NCBI GenBank assembly: GCA_013141385.1
Contig: JABFRB010000006.1
Location: forward strand, 1 to 64,000
DNA: 64,000 nucleotides
DNA from: Bacteroidales bacterium
Lineage (GTDB): Bacteria; Bacteroidota; Bacteroidia; Bacteroidales; Tenuifilaceae
Direction: 5' to 3'
A model generated the notes under the pieces. The model was not told where the DNA came from. It was given only the letters and a program-made list of their open reading frames with translations, and ran no database searches. Shown here one piece after another: positions 18,379 through 26,011 of the stretch. The position numbers and the translations under genes are program-made. Each line of letters starts with the position of its first letter. The first letter of the stretch is position 1.

Positions 18379-18900
18379 ATGACGTTACCTGCAGGCAATC
18401 ACTCTAAGGAAGAACTGGCTAAGTTTAGATCGATATTCGATCTCTACTATGAGACCATCCGTAGTTTTGCCTATTACAAAACAGGTGATGTTGATTTAGC
18501 TGATGACATTGTTCAAGAAGTATTTCTTAAACTATGGTCAAACCTTAAAGATGTTAAAGAGGAAACTGTAAAGGCACTTCTTTATACTATCGCTTCGAAC
18601 ACTATAAAAAATCACTTTAAGCATCAAAAAGTAGTTTTTAATTTTCAGAAACAAGATCAAAACAATAATACTGAAGACGAAGCCGATTCCTCTCTTCGAC
18701 AGGAAGAATTAAACAGAAAACTGCAGGATGCTCTAGCCGAGATTCCTGAAAAAGCTCGTGAAGTTTTTTTGATGAATAGAATTGAAGGTTTAACCTACGT
18801 CGATATTGCAGAAAGGCTTGGGTTGAGTGTAAAAGCTATTGAGAAAAGAATGTCAGAGGCTCTTAGTATCCTCCGATCACGCATAAGCTATAAGATATGA
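18379..18900 (+). CDS. ECF RNA polymerase sigma factor (FecI-like)
   Basis: A 173-residue sigma-70 family protein with only regions 2 and 4. Region 2 includes YYKTGDVDLADDIVQEVFLKLW (residues 34-55), and region 4 contains EKAREVFLMNRIEGLTYVDI and the HTH segment ERLGLSVKAIEKRMSEAL. It belongs to the ECF group paired with FecR anti-sigma factors and TonB receptors. The stop overlaps the start of fecR in ATGA, so the two are translationally coupled. Its own promoter is of the housekeeping type, while the receptor and second fecR genes downstream carry a different shared motif that is probably its target. Confidence 0.93.
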   Translation: MTLPAGNHSKEELAKFRSIFDLYYETIRSFAYYKTGDVDLADDIVQEVFLKLWSNLKDVKEETVKALLYTIASNTIKNHFKHQKVVFNFQKQDQNNNTEDEADSSLRQEELNRKLQDALAEIPEKAREVFLMNRIEGLTYVDIAERLGLSVKAIEKRMSEALSILRSRISYKI

Positions 18901-19793
18901 GCAAGAAGGAAAGAGAAATATTGAATAGTAATTCGGACTCTGACTTCGAGAGATTTTTTGAATCAACCTCAAAGTTGAAAGTGCCCTCCTCTAATTTAGG
19001 AAAAGAGGCTACTTGGGATAAACTTATGCAATCTATTGAGCAAGAAAGCGCTAAAAAAACAAAAGTAGTGCGTATTTCACCCTTTATTGTTCGAATGAGC
19101 ATTGCAGCAACCCTTATAATCCTTTTCACAATAGCCACATTATCATACAAATACTCTACCTTAGAATTTATATCACAAAAAGGAAGTACAGCAAATATTG
19201 TACTACCTGATAGCTCTAGTATAATATTAAATGCTGATTCGCGAATCGAATATCGTCGATTTGGCTGGTTGTCGGAAAGAGAGATAAAACTTAATGGGGA
19301 AGCTTATTTTAGCGTTAAGCATGGCAATCGCTTCTCAGTTTTAACCGAATTCAACAGGAATATTATTGTTACAGGAACAAAGTTTAACGTTTTTACAAGA
19401 GGTACTCAATTTGAGGTAAAGTGTTTTGAGGGTTCTATAAGAGTAGAGATTCCTAAAACAAAACCTATCACTTTATCAAAAGGGAAAGGAATCAATTTCA
19501 GTATAGAAGCTGAATCCCCTCAACAAGTTGAAGTAGATTCAACATTAACGACTCCAAAATGGATAGGGGGTGATTACTATTTTAACAATGCTCCTCTAAG
19601 CGAGGTTCTTGATGAGCTAAGTCGCCAGTTCAATGTAACTATTAGCATACAAGGGTTTAAACCAGAGACCAGAAATTACACTGGGTTTTTTAAAAGCAAA
19701 AACCTCTCCCAAGCACTTGATTTAGTTTGCATTCCAATGGGTTTAACCTATCAAATATCATCAGATAGCACTTCTATAATGATCAAAAAATAG
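18897..19793 (+). CDS. FecR-family anti-sigma factor
   Basis: A 298-residue inner-membrane protein with a cytoplasmic N-terminus (about 1-64), one TM helix (about 66-84) and a periplasmic FecR domain containing GSTANIVLPDSSSIILNADS and GEAYFSVKHGNRFSV. A C-terminal DUF4974/STN-like domain includes YFNNAPLSEVLDELSRQFNV and ends near LDLVCIPMGLTYQI. It should hold the adjacent sigma factor inactive until the receptor's STN domain signals through the periplasm. It overlaps the sigma gene by 4 nt. Confidence 0.92.
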   Translation: MSKKEREILNSNSDSDFERFFESTSKLKVPSSNLGKEATWDKLMQSIEQESAKKTKVVRISPFIVRMSIAATLIILFTIATLSYKYSTLEFISQKGSTANIVLPDSSSIILNADSRIEYRRFGWLSEREIKLNGEAYFSVKHGNRFSVLTEFNRNIIVTGTKFNVFTRGTQFEVKCFEGSIRVEIPKTKPITLSKGKGINFSIEAESPQQVEVDSTLTTPKWIGGDYYFNNAPLSEVLDELSRQFNVTISIQGFKPETRNYTGFFKSKNLSQALDLVCIPMGLTYQISSDSTSIMIKK

Positions 19794-19805
19794 CACAAAA
19801 AGTAT

Positions 19806-19834
19806 TAGGGTAAAACCACTTAGCGTTGTATTAT
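19806..19834 (+). promoter_or_regulatory. Putative ECF-sigma promoter of the TonB-receptor gene
   Basis: TAGGGT at 19806-19811 and GTTGTATTAT at 19825-19834, the two starts exactly 19 nt apart, end 37 nt before the receptor ATG. The same paired boxes with the same spacing occur at 22588 and 22670, which is the main support. Confidence 0.55.
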
Positions 19835-19871
19835 CTGAAACCATAGTGAATTATTAAGGTGATTTATTAAA

Positions 19872-22535
19872 ATGAGCATTAGACTAAAATACCTATCACT
19901 TTTAATTTTAGTAATCCTTTCTGGATATAATACTGCTTTATCCCAAACTCGAATTTCTGAAACATTCGATGGTAAACCGCTGAATAAAGTACTGGATTTA
20001 ATATCGAAAAACTATAGTATAAAATTTGCTTACGACAATTCGGCATTAGATACAGTTGTTGTATCAGGGAATTTTAGGAATGAGTCAGTTGATGATGTTC
20101 TTAATCTACTTCTAAAAAAAACAAACCTTGAGGTACTACATATTAATGAGGTCTACATTATAAAACAGCGAATTGAACTACCAAAAACTGAAGTTAAGGT
20201 TGAAGTTGTTAAACCAATAAAATACAGGGTATTGGGTATTGTTAAAGAAAAGGGTACAGGAGAGAGCTTGCCCTATGCCTCGGTTGCAGTTCAGGAAACA
20301 CAAAATGGAACATCTACTAATACTGATGGATATTTTTCACTCTCTAGCAATAAAACAGATTCACTAACATTAATGGTAAACTATTTAGGATTTCAGCCAG
20401 TTCGACTCAAAGTGGCCCCTTTGTTTAAAAATGAGATCATTACCATCGAACTTAATAGAAATAATACCTTAATATCTGATATTGTTGTTATAAAAAACCT
20501 ACATGAATCATTGGCCGTTAAAGAAGAACCTGGTGTTTATCAGTGGAATTCCAAAAACAATGCAACTTCTCCATGTCTTTCAAATCTAGATATTGCAGCA
20601 CCACTACAACTACTTCCAGGCATAGATGGCACAACTGAATCCCTCTCTGGACTTGTTGTGCGCCATTCCCCATCGGATAAAAATCTATTTGTTTACGATG
20701 GGTTTACCATCTACCATATCGACCATTTTTTTGGAGCATTTACAAGTTTCAACTCAAAGGCTATAAAAGATATTAGAATAACCCGCGGAGGGTTTGATAG
20801 TCATTGGGGAGGCAGAGTTTCTTCTGTAATAGAAATTACTGGGAAAACTGGAAATGAAAGGAAATTTATTACTGATATTGGCTTAGATCAACTAAGCTCC
20901 GATATTGAACTTGAAGGTCCCATAGGCAAAAAAACAACTTTTGTTTTTGCCGCCCGAAGATCTTATACTGATTTGTACCATAGTAATTTATATTACAATT
21001 TATTCGAAAGTGCTCGCTCAGATCTTTCCTTGCTAAAAAAAGTTCCGACCTCATTCACAACAGATCCTAGCCAACCAGGATACTATTACTATGACATGAA
21101 TGCCAAAATCAGCTTTAAGCCTGGACCAAAAGATATTGTTTCTGTCAGCGGTTATCAGGGGTACGACAATCTTAATCTCAACGCCACAGAATCAATTCCA
21201 ATAGTTAAGGAAAACTCCAGCTGGGGCAATAAGGGTGCTGGAATGCGTTGGTCTCGCCAATGGAATAATATCTTTTATCACAATATAACAGCAGGAATAT
21301 CTAAGTATAATATGCATTACAATCACTTAGATTATAGGCTAAGAAACAGATTCGTCAACGATACTATTGCTTCCCATACATATTTAATCAACAACCAAAT
21401 TAATGATATCAATATCAACTTTAATGGAGAGATTAATATTGGCTCAACAAACAAAATCGAATTTGGATTAAGCGAAAATAGTGTTAGTATTAATGCCAAT
21501 GATGGTTATAGCTATTATTCATTAGGCGCAAGGATTATAGACACTTTAAAGGTATACGACAATAGAGTAAGTAATTCAACCTTTTGGGCTCAAGGATTTG
21601 TCTCTGATGGTCCATTAAAAGCGTTTAGATTCGGAGGGAGAATAACCTACAATAACTTAACCAATAAATACTATTTCGAACCGAGATCCCAACTCGAAAT
21701 TCAACTTTCGAAAAAATTCTCAATCAAAATGGCTGCTGGCTTATACTACCAGTTTGTAAATAAAATTAACTCTTACAGCAATGGTAATTATAGAAGTATC
21801 TGGAAAGTATCCGATGGTGACCGATTTCCGGTAGTTAAATCAACCCATTTGATTGGAGGTTTCCTTTGGGATATAGGAAGTGGTTTTAGTCTTGATTTCG
21901 AAGGATATTTAAAAAAAACAAGCAATCTTAGCTTTGAGCAATCCTTAATAAAAAGAATTGACGGTGTTAAGATAGTTGAAGAGCAAAGAGTTTTTCAAAT
22001 AGACAATAAGGCCTTGGGGGCTGATATGCTTCTAAAAAAGAATTGGAGCAAAGGACAATCTTGGATTTCCTATTCACTCAGTAGATCATTGAACCAATCT
22101 AAGAAGCTGAATGGTAATAATGAATACCCTGCTCTTGATGATCATTTAAGTGAACTTAAAATTGTAAATGTAATTAATCTTAAGCATTGGGATTTTACAA
22201 TTGCCTGGATTTATGGGTCAGGAAATCCTTGGGATGAGATTCTATTAACCTCATCACTTCAACTCTCACCCTATTACGAAAAAAATTCTGCTCGTTTATC
22301 GCCCTACAATAGAATAGATTTAGGGTTAAACTATAATTTCAAAATAAAAAATGGTGAACTAAAAATTGGAACCAAAGTTTTCAACCTTCTCAATGGCACA
22401 AACATTCTATCAAAACCATATCAACTCTCCGATACACCATTCCAAGATTATCTTGATGGTAAATCACCTATTGTGTACAAAGAAATTCCCGGAATGGGAT
22501 TCACCCCCTCTTTCTTCATAAACCTTAGATTCTAA
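19872..22535 (+). CDS. TonB-dependent outer-membrane receptor with STN signalling domain
   Basis: An 887-residue outer-membrane protein with a signal peptide (1-24). An STN (secretin/TonB N-terminal) domain of about 25-100 contains FDGKPLNKVLDLISKNYSIK and is the part expected to contact FecR. A carboxypeptidase-regulatory-like domain (about 118-195) has TGESLPYASVAVQETQNGTS, followed by a plug domain (about 225-330) with ITRGGFDSHWGGRVSSVIEI. The remainder is a beta barrel with alternating aromatic strands ending PSFFINLRF. The cassette sigma-fecR-receptor is a trans-envelope regulated uptake system. No SusD homolog follows, so the ligand is not evident. Confidence 0.92.
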   Translation: MSIRLKYLSLLILVILSGYNTALSQTRISETFDGKPLNKVLDLISKNYSIKFAYDNSALDTVVVSGNFRNESVDDVLNLLLKKTNLEVLHINEVYIIKQRIELPKTEVKVEVVKPIKYRVLGIVKEKGTGESLPYASVAVQETQNGTSTNTDGYFSLSSNKTDSLTLMVNYLGFQPVRLKVAPLFKNEIITIELNRNNTLISDIVVIKNLHESLAVKEEPGVYQWNSKNNATSPCLSNLDIAAPLQLLPGIDGTTESLSGLVVRHSPSDKNLFVYDGFTIYHIDHFFGAFTSFNSKAIKDIRITRGGFDSHWGGRVSSVIEITGKTGNERKFITDIGLDQLSSDIELEGPIGKKTTFVFAARRSYTDLYHSNLYYNLFESARSDLSLLKKVPTSFTTDPSQPGYYYYDMNAKISFKPGPKDIVSVSGYQGYDNLNLNATESIPIVKENSSWGNKGAGMRWSRQWNNIFYHNITAGISKYNMHYNHLDYRLRNRFVNDTIASHTYLINNQINDININFNGEINIGSTNKIEFGLSENSVSINANDGYSYYSLGARIIDTLKVYDNRVSNSTFWAQGFVSDGPLKAFRFGGRITYNNLTNKYYFEPRSQLEIQLSKKFSIKMAAGLYYQFVNKINSYSNGNYRSIWKVSDGDRFPVVKSTHLIGGFLWDIGSGFSLDFEGYLKKTSNLSFEQSLIKRIDGVKIVEEQRVFQIDNKALGADMLLKKNWSKGQSWISYSLSRSLNQSKKLNGNNEYPALDDHLSELKIVNVINLKHWDFTIAWIYGSGNPWDEILLTSSLQLSPYYEKNSARLSPYNRIDLGLNYNFKIKNGELKIGTKVFNLLNGTNILSKPYQLSDTPFQDYLDGKSPIVYKEIPGMGFTPSFFINLRF

Positions 22536-22587
22536 CCTCTACACCAACCATTTTTCTTTTGTTTTATTAATTATTTTATCCTTTTGG

Positions 22588-22616
22588 TAGGGTGAACCTC
22601 ATTTGTATTGTATTAA
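22588..22616 (+). promoter_or_regulatory. Second copy of the putative ECF-sigma promoter motif
   Basis: TAGGGT at 22588-22593 and ATTGTATTAA at 22607-22616, again with starts 19 nt apart. It differs from the other two copies at two positions of the downstream box and lies 109 nt upstream of the second fecR start. Confidence 0.4.
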
Positions 22617-22669
22617 TATCAAAGCAAAAAATGTTCTTTAAATATTTTGAATTTATTTTTAAAAAGAGG

Positions 22670-22698
22670 TAGGGTAAAATAAAAGTCCGTTGTATTAT
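22670..22698 (+). promoter_or_regulatory. Third copy of the putative ECF-sigma promoter motif, before the second fecR
   Basis: TAGGGTAAAA begins at 22670 and GTTGTATTAT lies at 22689-22698, identical in both boxes and spacing to the site at 19806. It ends 26 nt before the GTG start of the second fecR. Confidence 0.55.
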
Positions 22699-22724
22699 AT
22701 GTAAACAAGCTAAACTTAATTCTT

Positions 22725-23615
22725 GTGAACCGAATAATTAAAAATAGAGAGAATGGGTTGACCGGTTCAACAGAAAATAAAACCAGAGATGAGTTTGATG
22801 CTATAATAAGTGATCTTAGAGTACCATCAGGCAAGTCGAAGGAACAGGCTTGGCAGGCGATCTTTGAAAAATTAGAAGAAAAACCGAGTACAAGAACTAT
22901 TCCTTTAATTCGGATTGCACTAAAAGTTGCAGCGTCATTAATTATCCCGATTGCGATCGGTGGTTCAATATGGGTTTGGGGGTATGGAAAAGTAGATATC
23001 TACTGTCCAAAAGGGCAACATATTACTCAATTGTTACCCGATAGTAGTAAAATTCAAATAAATGCTGACACACGAATTTCTTACAACAAAGTTCTTTGGT
23101 TTACTAGTCGTAAGATATACATAAAAGGCGAAGCCCTTTTCAAAGTAAAAAAAGGGAAGCAGTTTGATGTTATTGCCGACATGGCAACTACATCGGTACT
23201 AGGGACAACCTTTGATGTTTATGCCAGAGATGGAAAGGTAAAAGTTAGCTGTATTGAAGGGCGGGTATCAGTTAAGAACAATGACTCAAACAGCAAAGTT
23301 ATTCTTACAGCTGGTCTTCATACCCAAGCCGTCAAGAAGGAACTAACAAAACCTGTAGAAATGATTAAGGACGAAGAATTAACATGGCCCTATGGTGAAT
23401 TCTATTTCAACAACACCCCCTTAATTGATGTGTTAAAGGAAATTGAGAGGCAGTTTAATGTTGATATTATTTTTAAAAGCACAGAAAAAAGGTTCTATAC
23501 AGGGTACTTCAAAAACAATGATTTAAACGAAGCCCTAAGGTTGGTATGCATACCAATGGGAATAAGTTACACCGTAAATGAGAGATCGATTGAAATAAAA
23601 CAAATAAAAAAATAA
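22725..23615 (+). CDS. Second FecR-family anti-sigma-like protein
   Basis: A 296-residue paralog of the first FecR: cytoplasmic N-terminus, TM helix (about 66-86), FecR domain with LLPDSSKIQINADTRISY and GEALFKVKKGKQFDV, and a C-terminal DUF4974 domain with YFNNTPLIDVLKEIERQFNV. The frame begins with GTG (GTG AAC CGA). No sigma factor gene is attached. A putative ECF promoter lies directly upstream, so it may be a feedback regulator of the same sigma factor, though this is inference. It is followed after 25 nt by a lipoprotein gene. Confidence 0.88.
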   Translation: MNRIIKNRENGLTGSTENKTRDEFDAIISDLRVPSGKSKEQAWQAIFEKLEEKPSTRTIPLIRIALKVAASLIIPIAIGGSIWVWGYGKVDIYCPKGQHITQLLPDSSKIQINADTRISYNKVLWFTSRKIYIKGEALFKVKKGKQFDVIADMATTSVLGTTFDVYARDGKVKVSCIEGRVSVKNNDSNSKVILTAGLHTQAVKKELTKPVEMIKDEELTWPYGEFYFNNTPLIDVLKEIERQFNVDIIFKSTEKRFYTGYFKNNDLNEALRLVCIPMGISYTVNERSIEIKQIKK

Positions 23616-23640
23616 TTGTTAAACCTTAAAATTAAAAGTT

Positions 23641-24471
23641 ATGAAACGTACAAATGTAATTTTCGCAGCAAGCCTATTTGTGTTTGCAACTTCTTTCTCC
23701 GCATGTCAAAAATCTGAGACAACCGATCCTTTGGTAGATTCAAGCCAGGATGACGATCAGGTAACTGCGCTAATCGACAATGTTCAAAGTGAGGCTGATG
23801 AAGTTATATCGGCACCTGCAAAATCACCTGCAGAATCTGCTGATTATGCAATGCTAACTGCTGGATCTGGCACACGTACAATTGTTACATCCTTTTCCGG
23901 AGATACCCTTATTAAAACCATTACTTTCGCAAGTTTTATTAATGGCAATTCTCAGAATGGTCATGTAAAGAATGGTGTTATTATTGTTAAAATCCTTGGT
24001 AGACCTTCATTGGCTCAATTCTTAAAAATTGTTACCCTACAAAATTTTACTATCGATGATATTAAAATTGAAGGTAAAACTACAACCACAAAAACTGGGG
24101 ATTATACGTTCTCAGAAGCTCTTATCGGTGGCAAAATAACTCTTCCTGATAATACAACTTACACCCGTGCTTATAACCATACCCGTACATGGACTGCTGG
24201 TTTTGACACGCCAATTAATATATGGGATGATGTTTTCACAATCGAAGGAAACGCTACGGGAATCAACCGTAAAGGGAACACCTACACTCATACAATTACT
24301 AATCCACTTGTTATTGAAAATGATTGTCGTTGGATTGTCCAAGGTACAATTGAATTAACTACTAATGGCCAAACAGCAACCCTTGATTATGGAATGGGCG
24401 ATTGCGACAATCTAGCAACCATCACTATCAACGGTAAAACCACTGAAATCAAGATTAGAACTAAAAGATAA
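23641..24471 (+). CDS. Secreted lipoprotein of unknown function
   Basis: A 276-residue lipoprotein with hydrophobic signal 5-18 and lipobox SFSAC (Cys22), followed by an acidic Asp-rich linker (SSQDDDQ). The mature part is Thr/Asn/Gly-rich, predicted all-beta, with repeated short strands such as TITINGKTTEIKIRTKR at the end. No known family was recognised. It is cotranscribed with the second fecR and ends at a strong terminator, so it is probably part of the ECF regulon. Surface exposure is possible but not shown. Confidence 0.7.
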   Translation: MKRTNVIFAASLFVFATSFSACQKSETTDPLVDSSQDDDQVTALIDNVQSEADEVISAPAKSPAESADYAMLTAGSGTRTIVTSFSGDTLIKTITFASFINGNSQNGHVKNGVIIVKILGRPSLAQFLKIVTLQNFTIDDIKIEGKTTTTKTGDYTFSEALIGGKITLPDNTTYTRAYNHTRTWTAGFDTPINIWDDVFTIEGNATGINRKGNTYTHTITNPLVIENDCRWIVQGTIELTTNGQTATLDYGMGDCDNLATITINGKTTEIKIRTKR

Positions 24472-24864
24472 TTTAAACATCTTTTAATTTTTAGAATAGG
24501 AAACCGCCCTGAAAGGCGGTTTCTTGTTTTATAACAAGATGTAAATCATTGATAATAAACAGTATGAATATCTATAATCATTACTAATATCAACCTGTCT
24601 ATCATTGATTTCAGTTTTTTACATCGTTATGTTTACTGATTTTATTTTTTACGCTGACAGCCTAAAAAAAGTTGGTTTTATTGTATTATAGATCTAGCCA
24701 TCCTTTACAAAAAAATTATATTTTAACAATTGAACCTTTTTACATCCAAAATGCGTATTAAATGTTGTGTTTAATGGCATAATATATTACCTATTTGTTT
24801 TTTATAATAAAATTTATTATTATTGTAATCATATATATGTTGTTGATATAAAACAAATCTAATT
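24472..24864. other. Intergenic region holding a terminator and AT-rich upstream DNA
   Basis: Beyond the terminator at 24500-24530 the region is strongly A/T-rich. It must contain the promoter of the TPR membrane protein, but no confident -33/-7 pair is visible. Confidence 0.5.
24500..24530 (+). terminator. Rho-independent terminator
   Basis: GAAACCGCC (24500-24508) pairs with GGCGGTTTC (24515-24523) around a 6-nt loop and is followed by TTGTTTT. It closes the sigma-fecR-receptor-fecR-lipoprotein region. Confidence 0.85.
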
Positions 24865-25743
24865 ATGGACTTGAAGGTTACTAGGGAAATGATTTCTGCT
24901 TTTTTGCTAAACACACTCCCTATGGAAAAAATGTCTTTGGTTGCAGATGCAATACTTTCCAACGAACGTTTAGGAAAAATCTACAATGAAGAAAAACTTA
25001 AATACGATGCACGTAGATACCGTGATAATAAGTTGGATTCATCCCAACAAATAGAGTTTGAGTTCGAACTAAAGAAGCGTCTAGAACTTATAAAGGATTT
25101 TAACCAACAAAGAGAGATAGACAATCTCTCAGAGGACAATCTCCTTAAACTACAACTTGAGGAGGCTTACAACAACCATATCGCCTATCAAGAACAGAAA
25201 AGCAGCACCCGTCAAACACACACTATTGGTATGAATATTAAATACTGGCTAGTTGCCGCATCCATTACTGCACTAACTATTCTAGGAGGAGGGGCTATAT
25301 TCTTTTTTCAAAACGGGGATTCTATAGAGAACAAGCTATACGCCGAATACTATTCTCCACTTAGCAAACATAATTTCTACCTATTCAATAACAGCTCTTT
25401 GGCTATTGCCAAGCAGAAGTATATGGATGGGGATTACACCAACGCCATACTACTTTTAAAAGACTTACCATCGTATGTTACCATTGAGGCTGAAAAAAAC
25501 CTATTCATCGGTTTATCTTTGATTGAAATTGGCGAATATAAAGGTGCTATAGATTATTTCGAGGAAGTTCTAAATGCCCAAAAAAAGCATGAATACATCC
25601 AACAGGTTAGGTGGTATTTAGGGTTATGCTATCTGAAAGTTGGCGATAGGAGAAAAGCGATAGATACCTTTCGGAGTATCGCTGACAATAATGGCTATAA
25701 CTATAAAGAAGCTAAACAGATTCTGAAAAAACTTCGAGATTAA
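24865..25743 (+). CDS. Single-pass membrane protein with C-terminal TPR repeats
   Basis: A 292-residue protein with a cytoplasmic, highly charged helical N-terminus (about 1-125, with RRYRDNKLDSSQQIEFEFEL), one TM helix (about 128-148) and a periplasmic domain with three to four TPR-like helix pairs (about 175-290, for example GEYKGAIDYFEEVL and GDRRKAIDTFRSIA). The topology resembles anti-sigma-type or scaffold proteins, but there is no zinc-binding HxxxCxxC motif and no adjacent sigma gene. It is convergent with the first TPR-CHAT gene, 268 nt away across a repeat cluster, and may belong to that cassette. Function unknown. Confidence 0.7.
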   Translation: MDLKVTREMISAFLLNTLPMEKMSLVADAILSNERLGKIYNEEKLKYDARRYRDNKLDSSQQIEFEFELKKRLELIKDFNQQREIDNLSEDNLLKLQLEEAYNNHIAYQEQKSSTRQTHTIGMNIKYWLVAASITALTILGGGAIFFFQNGDSIENKLYAEYYSPLSKHNFYLFNNSSLAIAKQKYMDGDYTNAILLLKDLPSYVTIEAEKNLFIGLSLIEIGEYKGAIDYFEEVLNAQKKHEYIQQVRWYLGLCYLKVGDRRKAIDTFRSIADNNGYNYKEAKQILKKLRD

Positions 25744-25796
25744 CACTCCTTCTCATTACGGGGATTGTTCAATCTAAAATATTTAAGAAATTCAAA

Positions 25797-25874
25797 CTCT
25801 GATAGGTTCTTCGAACTCTATCAGGTTATTCTTCTACGCATGACCTTTCGGAGTCGCTAGACCCGAAAGAGTCT
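25797..25874. repeat. Composite palindromic repeat, copy 1 (two hairpins)
   Basis: Hairpin H2 (25797-25825, CTGATAGG ... CTATCAGG) is followed by hairpin H3 (25842-25873, GACCTTTCGG ... CCGAAAGAGTC). The same pair recurs at 25921, 29470, 29738, 29914, 32955 and 33528. Confidence 0.85.
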
Positions 25875-25920
25875 GTATAAAAATATTACGATGCTGTATA
25901 TTTCAACCTAGCCAAAACAC

Positions 25921-25994
25921 CGATAGGTCTTTGAGACCCTATCGGGTTTTTCCTTTAGGCAAGACCTTTTGGAGTCGCCAGACCCGAAAGAGTC
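25921..25994. repeat. Composite palindromic repeat, copy 2
   Basis: H2 variant (25921-25946, CGATAGG/CCTATCGG, loop side TCTTTGAGA) and H3 variant (25963-25994). It lies just beyond the stop codon of the first TPR-CHAT gene. Confidence 0.85.
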
Positions 25995-26011
25995 TAAAAA
26001 TCTTCCCCGTT

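Noticed and set aside
24661-24690. ECF-sigma motif before the TPR membrane protein (ATTGTATTAT at 24680)
   Set aside because: The downstream box fits, but the position of TAGGGT holds CCTAAA, so the pair is incomplete.
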